64,000 nt of DNA from Liolophura sinensis (GCF_032854445.1 NC_088306.1:26381764-26445763); one strand, 5' to 3'. Positions 1 through 12,855 are shown, counted from the first letter of the stretch. The notes: a model not told the origin generated them from the sequence alone. A program made the numbers and translations.

Positions 1-146
1 GTACTCTATAAATTAGCTTTTGAATCATTAGCCCGTGACTTAGACTGAAATTATCGGATTACAAACATGATCTAACAAATACTGCAAGGCGAGATAATGT
101 ATACAACATATACAAGACCATTTGGAATGTTACTAAGGCTGCGTGT

Positions 147-190
147 ATTTATTTATTTATTTGATTGGTGTTTTGCCGCACTCAATTAAA
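147..190 (-). mobile_element. SINE-A tail fragment
   Basis: Plus-strand atttatttatttgattggtg then ttttgccgcactc; only the 3' end remains. Confidence 0.7.
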
Positions 191-2319
191 GCTAAATATG
201 AGAGGAACATATATAAACGTGCTAACGACATTTAACTGAGATTTTTTTATCTTTTTTACTTATGTCACATTTTTTATTCACTTTCAGTTAAAGTACATTG
301 AGGTAACGAGTCTGTATATCGCACCGTTAATTAGTTGTTAACAATTAATGAATTTCTTGGTTACAGGTAGAAAAGGCTCGCTGACCAAACATGAAATGAA
401 GCAAAATATGTGACGTGTAACAGCTTGGTCTGTACATGTATATGTAGAATCGAAATGACTTCAGCAAAATTTCACACGTCTATTTTTCGACTTTGTGTTT
501 ATAGACTGCTTTGTCACCTTTTTTGTCCGATATTTACCATCAGTATTTCCTCTCCTAACAGAATAATCATGGCAAGGCTATAAATACATTTTGGAATGCC
601 AACCTCAAACTCTTTTATTGCTTTTAGTATTTCATGCAACTCGGCATTTATTACTCTTGTATATAATACTGCTATCGAACTGATCCACAAAAACATGACA
701 ATTTATGCTATTAGCATTATAGAAAAATGTGGGTGACTCTCATTGAATGTGTAACGTTCGAATTTTCTGAAACGGTGCAATAGGCGCTGATCAGCGAATG
801 GTACTTGTCGTTTGTACAGTAGTTTCAAATAGATACGGCTTTTAAGGTGCAAATTAAGGCTTGCGAGCTAACATCCGGATTGGGTGTGTCTTAATTTTTT
901 TTTATACCAATATAGGATGAAAGCTGACCAGTGTTAGGTGTAACTTTTCCTGTATGAATGAATGAAAGATTATGGCTAGTCGACACACCAAGTCGACACG
1001 TTTTCTGTATATGTCATGGGGCTCAGATTTTAAGACCGTTGGATATGCATAGCCAATAACAGGTATAGTAACTCCCATATCACAATAATATGCGTGGAAT
1101 GCGTGTTTGTACATTCAGAGCCCATATTCACTGGCCACTATATAAGTACCATTCAGTACACAAAACGTACAACAGCTATGCAATATTGTTTTCTTTTCCT
1201 TTTTTACTTCGTTCGCTTTACACTCTCCACTGAGTAAGCTAGATTTAATATCGAGTCTCGCGCCATCTCAATTAACGGATTTACTCAAATGGAATCCTGT
1301 CTGTGGTAAACGTGAAGAGTCGTCTGGGAAGTGATCGAAACACAAACGAACAGCTTCCCGCTTGACTGGGTCCGTTTTGTACAGGAGCAGAGGCCTACAA
1401 CAACCTACAGACGTCAGGTCGGCCCATCCAGACAGTGACTACCAACCCACCACACTATTTCTTCCACCTCAGTGGCACGCGAAGAAAAGACACCCTTTCA
1501 AAAAAATCAGCGGTTTTCACTTCTCTCCCGTGAAGCATGTAAAAACACGACGCGCAGTAACAAAAAGAAACATCATTATTTTCCACACCGCTTCTAAGTC
1601 CGCGATTTTACAAAATACTAAACATTAATGGCGGAATCACGCTTAACTCCTTTGTAACTTGCGCTGAGTTTTATGCTATCACTGCTGCGTGCCATCAGCG
1701 CCAGAGATTTTTATCAATTTCGTGTTAAATGCTTTAAAAATGCCACAGGGAAGCGTCAACTACTTTGCTTTGAAATTTCAAAAGATTGATGCTATTCAAC
1801 ACTCAGGGTGAAGTAATCTTCTGATTTGAAAATTGACTCCTTGTTACCGGATCCTGGTAAACTCTTGAGACATGCGCATCAGTCGTACAGCTGTTCCGTG
1901 ATTATCTTTGCTTCAGCTAATGTCAACATTTTCGGTAGGCCCCCTGATTTCGGATCTAAATTCAGTTTTATGTCAGTGTACAAGCTGACAAACTGATTCT
2001 ATTATCACTTGTAGGTCATGTCTTGTGGATAGAATTTAAGTTTGGACATAAACTTGATTATGTATACTTCAGGACGAGGAACGGCTGGCTCATACATCTA
2101 ACAACTCAGTCAGGTCGCATTTTCGCATTCAGTCCCGTTGTTTAGGTTTCCACGAAGTCGGGGTGTGTCCAGGCCGCTGGATTATAAGCTGTCCTATAAG
2201 CCAAATAATCTTGAGTTCAACGTTGATAACCGGTCAAACTAGTAAATAATTTTTGCTGGCATGATGCTACTTACAAGCATGCATAAAAATTGACTGCGCA
2301 TGAAAGGTTTCAGGTTACT
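191..2319. other. No gene seen
   Basis: AT-rich sequence with no recognisable exon. An 88-codon plus frame at 1362-1628 has no motif, and its composition matches its surroundings. Confidence 0.6.
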
Positions 2320-2573
2320 TCTCAAAAATTCTTCTGTTAAATATAAAAGAAACAGAAAAATTTAACAGGTGTTAGAATGTATTCTGTTCTTATAACACAA
2401 TATTCTGTCATATTCAAAACACAACGCCATGTTGTTCCAATATAACCTTTATGCTGAATTAATAGAATATGAGTTCTATATTTGGCAGAATAATTTGCTG
2501 CAATAACATAACACATTCTACAGGATCACTCAGACAACAAACTGTTAAAATCAACTGATTGATTTTTTGAGTG
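2320..2573. mobile_element. MITE-1 copy a (long-TIR, non-autonomous)
   Basis: Ends are inverted: ctcaaaaattcttctgttaa at the left and gattgattttttgag at the right. The interior shares ttagaatgtattctgtt, ataacacaatattctgtcat and ctgaattaatagaatatg with the other copies. Confidence 0.75.
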
Positions 2574-3127
2574 AATAATGAGAATATAGTATTAAATATA
2601 TTATCTTTACTTCAACAATGTCAACTTTTTCTGCTTATGACACAGCATGCCCCAACAGACGCTCTCACATCGCCGGAACAGGCTGATTGGAAGCTCACTG
2701 TCCAAAACACCTTTCAGACCCTCAGCCAATAAAACATTATCCAATGTCAAATTGCCAAAGATCAGGTTCAGTAATAACATTAGATTCACAATGTCTTTAA
2801 ATAGATTGTTACCTGGAATGTAGCAGTCAACAATTTCCAACGACATAATGCAGTGTTAATTTTATGCCTTTCAGTCACTATACGACACACAGGGTTTGGG
2901 TTTAAACCCAGCCCTAGGTAGAGAGTTTGTGGATTCCCCTGCTCTCGCAGGTTTAATAGCAAATAACGGTCGACGACTCTCTTGTGTCAGTTTGAGAAAT
3001 CTGAAGTTCGTTTTGTCTGTGAGCCAAAACAGTAAATCAGCCGTCAACGAAGATGGACGTTTCAGATCAATAATCCCAAGGCGAATTTCCAAAACACAAA
3101 CTACTCTTTCTGCTACTTGTCTTCCAC
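2574..3127. other. No gene seen
   Basis: A 110-codon plus frame (2896-3228) opposes minus frames and runs into repeat D; I do not accept it. Confidence 0.55.
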
Positions 3128-3225
3128 CAATTTGTTATACATACCTACACCGCATGTGGGGAAGTTCGCCAGTAACTTGCCAATGGTCCGTGGTTTACCT
3201 AGGGAAATCTGGTTTGCTCCATCTG
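3128..3225 (+). mobile_element. Repeat D copy, opposite orientation
   Basis: gaagttcgccagtaacttgc, gtggtttacctagggaaatc, tggtttgctccatc: the reverse complement of the repeat D core. Confidence 0.6.
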
Positions 3226-3365
3226 TAAAATTGACTGCTCTCATAAAATTTAAAAACTATTGCGTATTGGGTTAAGCCATTGTTAAAAAATAGATAAATA
3301 AACAATTTGCTCGCGCACTCACTTTGGCATTCAAAATTGCTAGATCCGTACAATCACAAAGTCAC

Positions 3366-3612
3366 ATTCAAGAAATTAATTTGTTGATTCTAACAGAAAG
3401 CCTGTTGCCTGAGTGATGCTAGAATGAATTCTTCTTTTGTAACAGATTATTCTGTTAAATATATCACTCATGTTCTATTAATTCTAAACATAAAGATTCT
3501 ATTAGACTAACCGGATAATATGTCATATTATTATGTGATAGTAACACAATATATTCTAGCATCAGTCAGACCACAGATTTTCTGTTCAAATTAACGGATT
3601 ATTTTTTAGTGT
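3366..3612. mobile_element. MITE-1 copy b
   Basis: The left arm cctgttgcctgagtgatgct and the right arm attctagcatcagtcagacc are inverted copies of each other. The right tip is aattaacggattattttttag. TIRs are about 60 bp. Confidence 0.75.
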
Positions 3613-3815
3613 ATGTGACAGTCTTGTGTCAATTCAACTATGTCCAGGAGACATTGGCCGCATGAAACTGATCTACACTTGTCAATGTTGATGCTCTATA
3701 AGATATGGTACTAGGGATCGTATAAGCTGCTACTATTTGAGCATTTATACGAAATGTTAAACAAAAAAGCCTAACTAAGGTGAACTGAAAAGAGGTCGGA
3801 TTTCATTGAGGACAT

Positions 3816-3892
3816 GACACTTTGCCCACGTGACACTTTGCCCACGTGACACTTTGCCCACGTGACACTTTGCCCATGTGGCACTTTGCCCA
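3816..3892 (+). repeat. 16-bp tandem repeat, ~5 copies
   Basis: Unit GACACTTTGCCCACGT, nearly perfect in four copies with the fifth decayed. Confidence 0.92.
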
Positions 3893-4754
3893 CCATAAAA
3901 CATGGTCGCGGTTGCTCAGGTTTTAATCTCCATGCCCTTGTCGTTTATATGGAATTTGTCTATGTGTTTGCTCAAACCAGAAATTGCTCACTGTCGTATT
4001 TTGCACTTTTAAGGAAATTTTTCAACATCTGTGTAAAGATGCCATTTATGCCATTAAAGTGATTGATTCAAATCGAACATTTTGCCTCTTTATGTGATAT
4101 TAACACAGGCTGGATGAGAACTGTTCATTCCGTGGATTACAGCTTCTGCTCTGAATGGCGAGATGTTTCCGTGTATATCGCATGGCATTTCAGCTATAGG
4201 CTCTGTTGGCCGGTTTTGAGAAACCCAGTATATCAGTCCACGCAAAAGAGTTCCAAACTACATGAGTTCTTATGAATCGCACAGTGCGAGTGGTCGCTTA
4301 ACGTTTCACGCCTGTTCTCTCAAGCCAGTTCGAAGATTTGTACGATGATATGATCTCTGGTGTTACGCTGCAGTGTGCTGACTAAATCATTAACTTATTA
4401 AGTACATTTGACGTATTGCATTAAAGAATAAAATGTTTGGGCCGATTTGTATTAGTCGGACAACGTTTCCAGCGTTTTGGAAAGAATGATTGAATGTTTA
4501 TGACAATACGCCACATTTTCAGTATTGCGGTCACAAACCGTGACGAGAACGTGTTATAGAATTAAGAAACAGTATACGGTAGAGCTTCAGTCATATGCAA
4601 ACGCCAACATTCAAAATCAAAACAAAATCAAGAAATAGGTGTTTTTGAAACCAGTGAAACAGAAATCTGATCAGAATATAAAAAAGTGGATAGAAAACGA
4701 AGAGAGGTGATCAGCTGTTCTAATTACACAAGACAACCACAGACGCATCATCAA
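3893..4754. other. No gene seen
   Basis: Short frames only; no repeat family recognised. Confidence 0.55.
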
Positions 4755-4960
4755 CGGCGCTGTCTTCTCCAACTCGCACTGTGATGTTTGGTCAAGCAGG
4801 GGGAACATCTTATGAGATGGAGTTTAATCTTGAGTGCAGCCACACCAGTGAGACAGCACTATAAATGTGTACCGTCATAGGAAACGATCCTCTCACAAGG
4901 AGACACCATAAGGGTGTGACCAAAACAATACTGAAAGCGACTTTAAGCCTGAAAAACTGT
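4755..4960 (+). mobile_element. Possible third SINE-like repeat (C)
   Basis: Ordered blocks (gtttggtcaagcaggggga, agtgagacagcactataaat, tcacaaggagacaccataag, gaaagcgactttaagcctga) resemble a molluscan dispersed repeat I recall, ending in a GCGAC-TTAA-CC type tail. There is only one copy here, so the window itself cannot confirm it. Confidence 0.4.
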
Positions 4961-6118
4961 CAACGAATCTATCGTAACATAGCAAATGGTTTTTTTGTGA
5001 ATCATTTTAAGATAAACTGCTTTCTCATTTCTTTCAATTAAAATCATCGTGTTCACTTCGTACCTTGTCAAATTTGCAAGGTTTAGTTGAAAGGGAGGTT
5101 ATCTAACGTTACGACAGACCCATGTAGTTAGCACCTGTCTGCAAGTCCTAAATGAAAATCAACTCTGTACTTAAAACCTAACGCCAAATGTAAAAATTTT
5201 ACTGCCTAAAGCAAAAATTAACTGTTAACCGATGTACGGATTGTAGACCAGCAAATGGTAGAGTTTATATAAATCATTTTAACATTGGCTACGCCCCATT
5301 TGTTTCAGTGAAAGATTTGATCATGTCTCAGTTGTTTTACTCTTATTATTAGCCTCCATTTAAGTCGTTTCATGCCATGATATAAAGGCCAAGAGAAACT
5401 AATTTTCCTGCGGATGAATTCCATTACAGCCTCATTACCTCCTACAGCCCTTAAACGGCGAACCTGAAATTGGTGTACAATACAAAATGGCGACAGGCCA
5501 TGAAGCCAAAATACTTGTATTATATTTTTTGTTTTGGGCGTAAATGTGACTTACAGGCATGTGTGGAACTGTGCTAAATGACGACGGCATGATCCTGACA
5601 GCCAAAAGATTGCACAATATTCCATGGGACATAATCCAGGGCTCCCAGAGTAATTAGACAACTTTAAATTGGCAATAAGTCTTGGCGGTGGACTGTTTTT
5701 GACCCCCCTGTGAAGTGTTCAATGATGCCGTTTTTCTGTTTGCGATTAAGCGTGGGGGTCTCAGTAGGCGATTTCGAGGGTAGCGCTGGTGTCGAACTAA
5801 TCCTTAATTTGTGTTCCTACCTCAAGCTGTTACCTACTTACGCAACCCAGCGGTTTCTGGCCCCACACAAATCGATTTAATCACTTTGCAAATTTTAGTA
5901 TTTTCTTTCTCTAATTGCCTGGAACATATGGTCCGTAGGTTATATGGGTATGTATAACAAGTAGATATATACATAGGTATGATATATGTATAGAGCCACG
6001 TAATTGCATGCATTACACGTTGAGCCAGGCAAGACAAAATCAGCAGGTAGAGAACTACTCTAAGTAACACATGGTCTGAGCACAAACCTGGGTGAAAGAA
6101 GAAACAACGCCTAGAGTA
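4961..6118. other. No gene seen
   Basis: CpG-richer intergenic sequence. A 125-codon minus frame at 5834-6211 overlaps repeat E and shows no protein motif. Confidence 0.55.
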
Positions 6119-6440
6119 CAATATAAAAGACTTATACAGCATAGAGAGTAAAACCAGTGTGATTGTTGGCAAATGGTCACACGTAACCGGTGAAATATGG
6201 CCTCTCGTCAAATTACCTCAGTCAGGGTTTTATTCTAACTAATCATAAACAAAAGCAAATTAGAGTCCCCCTAGTACTATGGTTTTAGCAAAATTAGGCC
6301 AAAAATGCAGTGATGTTGATTGAAATTTATTAGATGTCACTGGTCTAGAATTACCCAAAATGCTGTGTTGTCACATTTAATGTATAACCACACTAAAACA
6401 CTGCAAAAGGACCAGGTCGCGGGGATGCTTAGTCCACTAG
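6119..6440 (+). repeat. Dispersed repeat E, copy 1
   Basis: Shares ordered blocks with 44982-45297: acaatataaaagacttatac, caaatggtcacacgtaacc, aattacctcagtcagg, tgtcactggtctagaattac, ccaaaatgctgtgttgtcac, gatgcttag. No protein similarity seen. Confidence 0.6.
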
Positions 6441-7034
6441 CAGAACAGAGTCACCTGTGTCTCCAGGTACATTGTATCTGGGACATCCACACCGTCGTTG
6501 TGCAACTGTTCTTTGACCACGTGTTGCATATAACGGTCTTAACATGATATTTGCAGATCACTATTCGAAGCACGCGCAATAATCAATGTTTTCTCAAAGA
6601 CACCTCGTCTGGCAGTGCATGAACCACATTTCGTGAATTCTTCGCCTTGTCAAAATCTCAACAGTCCCGCGGTTTTCTACATGCCCATCAAACTCTAAGC
6701 GGCAACACTTGGTGGAGTGCTCCGTGAAGAAAACAAGGGAGGAACCCAACGCCCCAGGAATTTATTGACGCAATATTTATAAGCGGGCATTCATATTAAA
6801 ATTCTTAGAATCGTTTCAATTGCGCAAGTCTGTCGATTAGTATTTATTCTGAGCATGCAAACACCCACGAAGAAGCGAGTTACATATGTTAATATTTACC
6901 ATTATACAGATGGAGATTGTATATACGAAAAAAAAAACAAATTTCTGAAGTAACCTTTCCTTTTCCTGACACAGACAAAACATTATTGAGAATTTTTTTC
7001 ATTTGTTATTCATTTACTTATTCATATATTGTGT

Positions 7035-7210
7035 TTTTTTTAGTTTGATTGGTGTTTAACGCCGTATATACACTTATGAAGTTTTTCGCTTAAACGACGG
7101 AGGTTATTTTTCACTTAAACGACGGAGGTTATTTTTCACCTAAACGATGATTGTAATTTTTTTAGGCGTGAAGGAAACCGGAGTGCCCTGAGGGAATCGA
7201 ATCAGTTTTC
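7035..7210 (-). repeat. SINE/repeat D copy with internally amplified segment
   Basis: It starts gtttgattggtgtttaacgc and ends gaaggaaaccggagtgccct. In between, a 25-bp stretch resembling the SINE phrase tttcacttatacgacggcgg is present about three times in tandem (roughly 7078-7150). Confidence 0.6.
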
Positions 7211-7269
7211 TTATTCATTATATACACTTATTTAAGAGACCATAATTTTATTCAACATTTTTTTAAAAT

Positions 7270-7375
7270 TGGGTCTTGTATTATTATGGTCGGTGTGTAA
7301 CTCCGTATAGGCCTGCGTTCGTGCATTTTTTAAAATTAAACCGTCAATGGAGGTTATTTTTCACTTAAACGAAGG
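7270..7375 (-). repeat. Second fragment of the same SINE-like unit
   Basis: ggtcggtgtgtaactccgta, then tggaggttatttttcactta and aacgaaggagg: a further copy of the phrase amplified at 7.1 kb. Confidence 0.5.
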
Positions 7376-7572
7376 AGGCTCCTTCCCTGGAAGCGATGAA
7401 GAACACCACCGCACCTTGCCAGGGAGCGAAGAGGAAAACCACCACACATCAATGGAGCAAAGGGGAAAACCACCGCACCTCAGCAGAGATGGATAAGAGG
7501 GAAAACCACCGCACCGCGTCGGAGGTCGAAGAGGAAAATCACCGCACCTCGCCGAAGATCTAAGAGGAAAAC
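7376..7572 (+). repeat. Imperfect ~30-bp tandem repeat
   Basis: Six or so irregular units built around gaggaaaaccaccgcacctc. A 75-codon minus frame across it is repeat-driven. Confidence 0.7.
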
Positions 7573-7584
7573 GATCGTATTTAA

Positions 7585-7740
7585 ACATTTACATGAAGAT
7601 GCAGTTAGAATACTGACTGAGAAAATTGACAAGAGGCCGAATTTCACCGGTTACGCGTGGCTATATTTGACAACTAATTTTATATCACACTGTCGTCGAT
7701 GCTCTGGTTTTACTTTTTATACTGCAAGTTTTTTTATATT
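7585..7740 (-). repeat. Dispersed repeat E, partial copy 3
   Basis: Its reverse complement contains gcgtaaccggtgaaattcgg, cctcttgtca and aaaagtaaaaccag, matching copy 1, plus gacgacag as in copy 2. Confidence 0.6.
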
Positions 7741-8958
7741 AAATGATTCAGAAGTTTTCAATCGTTACTACCAACGGCTTTCCACCCATAAATGTACACG
7801 TATCTTAAGTATTTAGAATTTTTAAATACCATTGATTTTTAGAATTAAGCTGTTTTCCATCTTGTAGACCAATAAAATGTCATACAGAGCTTCATTTCAA
7901 TTAGTAAAGTGACTATTTGTTGCCATGTGTTTTAAGGAATGTCAAATGACAATGGTCTTCAAACCTACCCCATTTAAAGGGCGTTGATCGTAACAACAAT
8001 TTAAAGCAATAGCTATTTGACATTGTTATCATTTTATAATAAAAAGTGCTGAGCTTTTGAAAACGTGCCCATCTTAATAATTCTGTTCACAGCATGTATA
8101 AATACGGGCGTAATTATTTGTGTTGAGAGTCGAAAAGGATTCCCCTTTATCTTTTTCACTTTAAAGGAGAACAATATGAATGCCAACCAAATTTCGGCCT
8201 GTGTTATTTTATATAATATTTACTACATTCATGTATAAATAGTTGTAAACGAATAATGCAGATGAGTTAAGGAATGGTGTCAAAGGTCACCGCTTCCAGG
8301 CGTGGAATAGAACCAATAAATGATAAAGCCTTCAAACTACGTTAAACATCAGTTTCATCAGCGAATAAGCAAATCTTAACAATTCATCACCCAGTATAAA
8401 GTTTTTGTCTGCAAATTTTAATTAACAAGATGCGTACATTGTATGTACAGCTGTGAAATTGTTATGTTACGTACAAAAAGTTCAAACGCGTTTATAATAG
8501 GTCATCTTTGTCTGTGCACGAGAGTATATGGGTGATGTAAAAATATGTTGTAAGCTCTCAGGCCAACACAAAAATCAAATCAGATCCGGGTTCACGAGAT
8601 GTACTCATTGTAAGTAGGTTAAAGTTATATAAGGAACAAAAAATAATAATGTAAATTTGTATTTTCTAGTTATTAGTATAAAAGTTTTATACCACCCACA
8701 ACCATACGTACAAGGCTGTTTAACACGATTTTAAAATTTAGATTGCTTTGAACTAACCAGCAGTAAAATCTAAACTAACCAACTTTGTTGTACAGCAACA
8801 ACCTCAAGTCACGTTCCCACATGTGTCCGTTTGAGAGAATCATCACGTCTCAGAATGCAGTTTTTTCATAGAGCAACCTCTAATTTACATCTTCATCACA
8901 CTACCTTTATTTACAGGTAGAAGGATTGCACGTGCAGAAGCGACAGCCTTGCTCGCCG
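7741..8958. other. No gene seen
   Basis: AT-rich, no repeats or frames of note. Confidence 0.55.
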
Positions 8959-8977
8959 CCCCCCCCCCCCCCCCCCC
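8959..8977. repeat. Poly(C) tract, 19 bases
   Basis: Uninterrupted C run; length is prone to sequencing error. Confidence 0.9.
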
Positions 8978-9219
8978 AGTTTTACCGGTCGTTTCTTTAC
9001 CATACGATCTGCTGATGAGATTGTACATCAGACACTTTGTCATCTCAGCTGGTTGGGTTCATTTTTCGTCTTACACATCGAAAGACATTTTCTCTCTGGA
9101 TTCCTTTAGAACTGTCAAGATCACATCATAATTTGGCGAGTTGAAGGAGTCAGGTGTGAAAGTTTTGCCTTGCAAACGTCTAAAGAAAACTCTTTGCTTA
9201 AATGGCCTTGAAGCACCCA

Positions 9220-9323
9220 GCGAAAGGTCATAGGTTCCCCCCTGCTCTGTTCAGTTTCCTCCCATAACAACGCTGACAGTAGTCGTATAAGTGAAATATT
9301 CTTCAGTATGGCGTAAGACACAA
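9220..9323 (+). mobile_element. SINE-A 3' fragment
   Basis: Matches from a degraded gtgggtttccc region through agtttcctcccataacaacg to ttcagtatggcgtaagacac. Confidence 0.7.
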
Positions 9324-9416
9324 ATGAAACAAATAGATAAATTTTGGTACATATGTTACGAAAAACGCACCCCTCTAAACACATATATGCATAATAAAGT
9401 ATTTATAAACTTAAGA

Positions 9417-9681
9417 TTTATTTACTTATTTGATTGGTGTTTTACGCCGTACTAAGAATATTTCATTTATACGACGGCGGCCAGCATTATGGTGGGTGGA
9501 AACCGGGCAGAGCCCGGGGGAAATCCACGACCATCCACAGGTTGCTGCAGACCTTCCCACGTACGACCAGAGAGGAAGCCAGCATGAGCTGGACTTAAAC
9601 TCACAGCGACCGCATTGGTGAGAGACTCCTGGGTCATTACGCTGCGCTAGGGCGCTAACCAACTGAGCCAAAAAGGCCCCG
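9417..9681 (-). mobile_element. SINE-A, full-length with 12-bp TSD
   Basis: A complete minus-strand copy from the tRNA-like head (plus-strand end ..gagccaaaaaggcccc) to an AAATAAGTAAATAA-type tail. A perfect 12-bp duplication ATAAACTTAAGA flanks it at 9405-9416 and 9682-9693. Short frames on either strand here are SINE sequence, not genes. Confidence 0.92.
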
Positions 9682-9710
9682 ATAAACTTAAGAGCGCAAA
9701 GGATAAATGC

Positions 9711-10530
9711 ATTGATTTGTTATGCAGTACTTCCATGGCTGTATTGGTTCATTGATTTATTATGCAGTACTTCAATTGGCTGTATGGGCTCATTGATTTG
9801 TTGTGCAGTACTTCAGTTGGCTGTATTGGTTTATTGATTTATTATGCAGTGCTTCAGTTGGCTGTATTGCTTCATTCATTTATTATGCAGTACTTCACTT
9901 GGTTGTATTGGTTCATTGGTTTATTGTGCAGTACTTCAGTTGGCTGTATTGGTTCATTGATTTGTTGTGCAGTACTTCAGTTGGCTGTATTGGTTCATTG
10001 ATTTATTATGCAGTGCTTCAGTTGGCTGTATTGGTTCATTGATTTATTAGGCAGTGCTTCAGTTGGCTGTATTGATTTATTGATTTGTTGTGCAGTACTT
10101 CAGTTAACTGTATTGGTTTATTGATTTGTTGTGCAGTACTTCAGTTGGCTGTATTGGTTTATTGATTTATTATGCAGTACTTCAGTTGGCTGTATTGGTT
10201 CATTGATTGGTTGTGCAGTGCTTCAGTTGGCTGTATTGGTTCCTTGATTTATTATGCAGTACTTCAGTTGGCTGTATTGGTTCATTGATTGGTTGTGCAA
10301 TACTTCAGTTGGCTGTATTGGTTCATTGATTTATTATGCAGTACTTCAGTTGGCTGTATTGGCTCATTGATTTATTGTGCAGTACTTCAGTTGGCTGTAT
10401 TGATTTATTGATTTGTTGTGCAGTACTTCAGTTGGCTGTATTGGCTCATTGATTTATTGTGCAGTACTTCAGTTGGCTGTATTGGCTCATTGATTTATTG
10501 TGCAGTACTTCAGTTGGCTGTACTGGTTGA
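9711..10530 (+). repeat. 41-bp minisatellite, 20 units
   Basis: Unit contains attgatttattatgcagtac then ttcagttggctgtattggtt plus one base. The span of 820 bp is 20 units. Variation is mostly TTATTATG/TTGTTGTG and TTC/TTT. Apparent 79-codon frames arise from the repeat. Confidence 0.95.
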
Positions 10531-12219
10531 TTAATCAGCCTATTTAATCCACGATGCCATCTTATGGAATTCATTTTTTAGCAGTTCTGATCGAAGATTG
10601 CAGAACCTCTTGGATTCTTGGGAGAAAACAATAGATTTGAGCATGTGTGTGGAAACTTGAATAATGCCTGCAAAGAGTTGGCTCAAGTTATTATTGTGCA
10701 CAATTTATTCCTGTGTAAATCATGCAAAGAAATATTGGTTCAAGGCCTACAGACTCATGTGTATAAGTCCTTCGGGCATTCGTATGGAATGTTTGCAACA
10801 AAAACTACGCTATGGCCCACAACTGTATGCACACCACCTTTCCTTCTCACTGGAGGAATATTATCCTGCCTGAATATGCACAAGTCACGTGACCGAATTT
10901 GTGTGAACCCGTATGCAAAAAATATATAGCTTATACGTAGACTATATGGCTATATCGATAAAGTATGGCATGGTTATAAGAGATCGTCATCTAATAACCT
11001 TTTTGGAGGGGGGGGGGGGGAGATATTATTTCCTCAGTGGGATAAATTATATTAAATAATGGTCAAAGCTGGGTTTATGGGTGAGGAAATATCGGCGGGG
11101 AAATATGCGCAGGGAAGCACCTGCCATATAGTACTGCAGAATTTCAGACTATACATCCTGAACAATTAGTATTGCTAGAGGAATACCAGGCGGGCTAGAC
11201 AGTTCAATTGTTTACCTTTCTATGCAGGTGTGGTATAACTTTGGTGTGCAGTCGATGCAGTGTCGAACAGGTGTCCCAATATATAACGTTTAATACAGGC
11301 CCATGATGATTTCTAATTAAACTTCCTGTCTCGCAACTCAGTCGGCATAGTTATGACAAATCGTTTAATCTTAATTTACGCACGCAAGCATGGTGAACGT
11401 CATTACTTTGGGCGGGTACAAATGTGTTGCCGGTACCCTTGCGAAAATCGGGTGTGAATTAGGTTTGGTGGTGGAATTCAAACTGTGACGGGAACGGGGC
11501 CACTTTGCAATCGCCTGAAGACAGCATTGTCTTCCTGCACAGGGCGACGGTTCAAACGCGACAGGGGCGCAAAAGGAACACGGCATTGAAACACGATTAG
11601 ACGAGGAGCGAACCGTGGCGGAAAATGACGACGTAACGCGGACTGGGTGTCGCGCACGCGCGTTAGACTATAGCCCATTCATAACAGTGTCACGACCCCT
11701 GCTGCGAAAGTCGTTTAACAAATGCGGAAAACGGAGGTTAGGTGAACTCACACATAAAATTAATTTCTGTTAATTCACATGGGATTAGAAGACCACACTT
11801 TAAAGCGGTATATGCAGCTTAAGATGTGGGGGAACTTTGACAGCTTCCCTATGTGACTGATCACAGTATGAATTAAGAGATGAGATGTTACAATTTTCTT
11901 CTTGCAGCCTGACGCGGTATCCCGCTTAGTTCCGCGAGAAGTATTAAAAGCTGTTTCCGTTTTAGTGTAATGTTTTTCACCATATGTTCTGTCACTTTCT
12001 TGTGTAAATATTCGCTCATACACTTGTTGATGAATCAGGAGAAATATTGTAAATAAAAATTATCCCCACACGAAATGAACGATCTATTATGTGGTTTGTT
12101 CATTTGCAGCGAACAAATTAAAAAAAATACTTCATTTTTTCATACCAGCACACCAACCTTTACACCGGCTGATCCACCAGCCAGTCATTAAATTACGTCT
12201 TTCCCCTCTCCAGTGATGA
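10531..12219. other. No gene; CpG-dense patch at 11390-11710
   Basis: Overlapping ~100-codon frames near 10.6-10.9 kb have no recognisable content. A ~320-bp patch around 11.39-11.71 kb has clearly raised G+C and CpG (for example gtcgcgcacgcgcgtt). It could be an orphan promoter or a decayed exon. Confidence 0.5.
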
Positions 12220-12545
12220 AACCAACCTTTACGTTAAAATATACTTATTTACCTTACAACCAACCTTTTAGTCAAACACTCACCTGTGAGTTACAACCAA
12301 CCTTTCGGTTAAACATTCCCCTGTGAGATACAACCAGCATTTTAGTCAAACACACCCCTGTGAGATACAACCAGCATTTTGGTCAAACATTCACCTTGAG
12401 ATACAACCAACCTTTTAGTCAAACACTCACCTGTGAGTTACAACCAATCTTTTTGTCAAACATTCACCTCCGAGTGACAACTAACATTTTAGTCAAATAC
12501 TCACCTGTGAATTACAACCAACCTTGTAGTCAAACACTCATCAGC
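12220..12545 (+). repeat. 37-bp minisatellite, ~9 units
   Basis: Unit contains tacaaccaaccttttagtca followed by aacactcacctgtgagt. It grades rightwards through degenerate sequence (12.55-12.85 kb) into the 35-bp array. Confidence 0.85.
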
Positions 12546-12855
12546 TTATCACTTACCAGTCTTACAGTCAACTGTCAACATATCGCACACCAGTGTTACA
12601 CCCAACTGTAAACCTACCACTCACCAGTTGTCAACCTAAAACTCACCAGTCTTGCAATCAACATGTCGCTCACCAGTATTGCAAACAAGTCAACGCTTAA
12701 CTCACCAATTTTGCAACTAAGTGTCAATTTTTCGCTCACCAGTCTTGCAACTGTCAACCTATCAATCACCCGTCTTGCAGTCAGCTGTCAGCTTATCACT
12801 CACCCATCTCGCAGCTTACTGCTAACCTATCACTCACGAATGTGCTGCTAACCAT

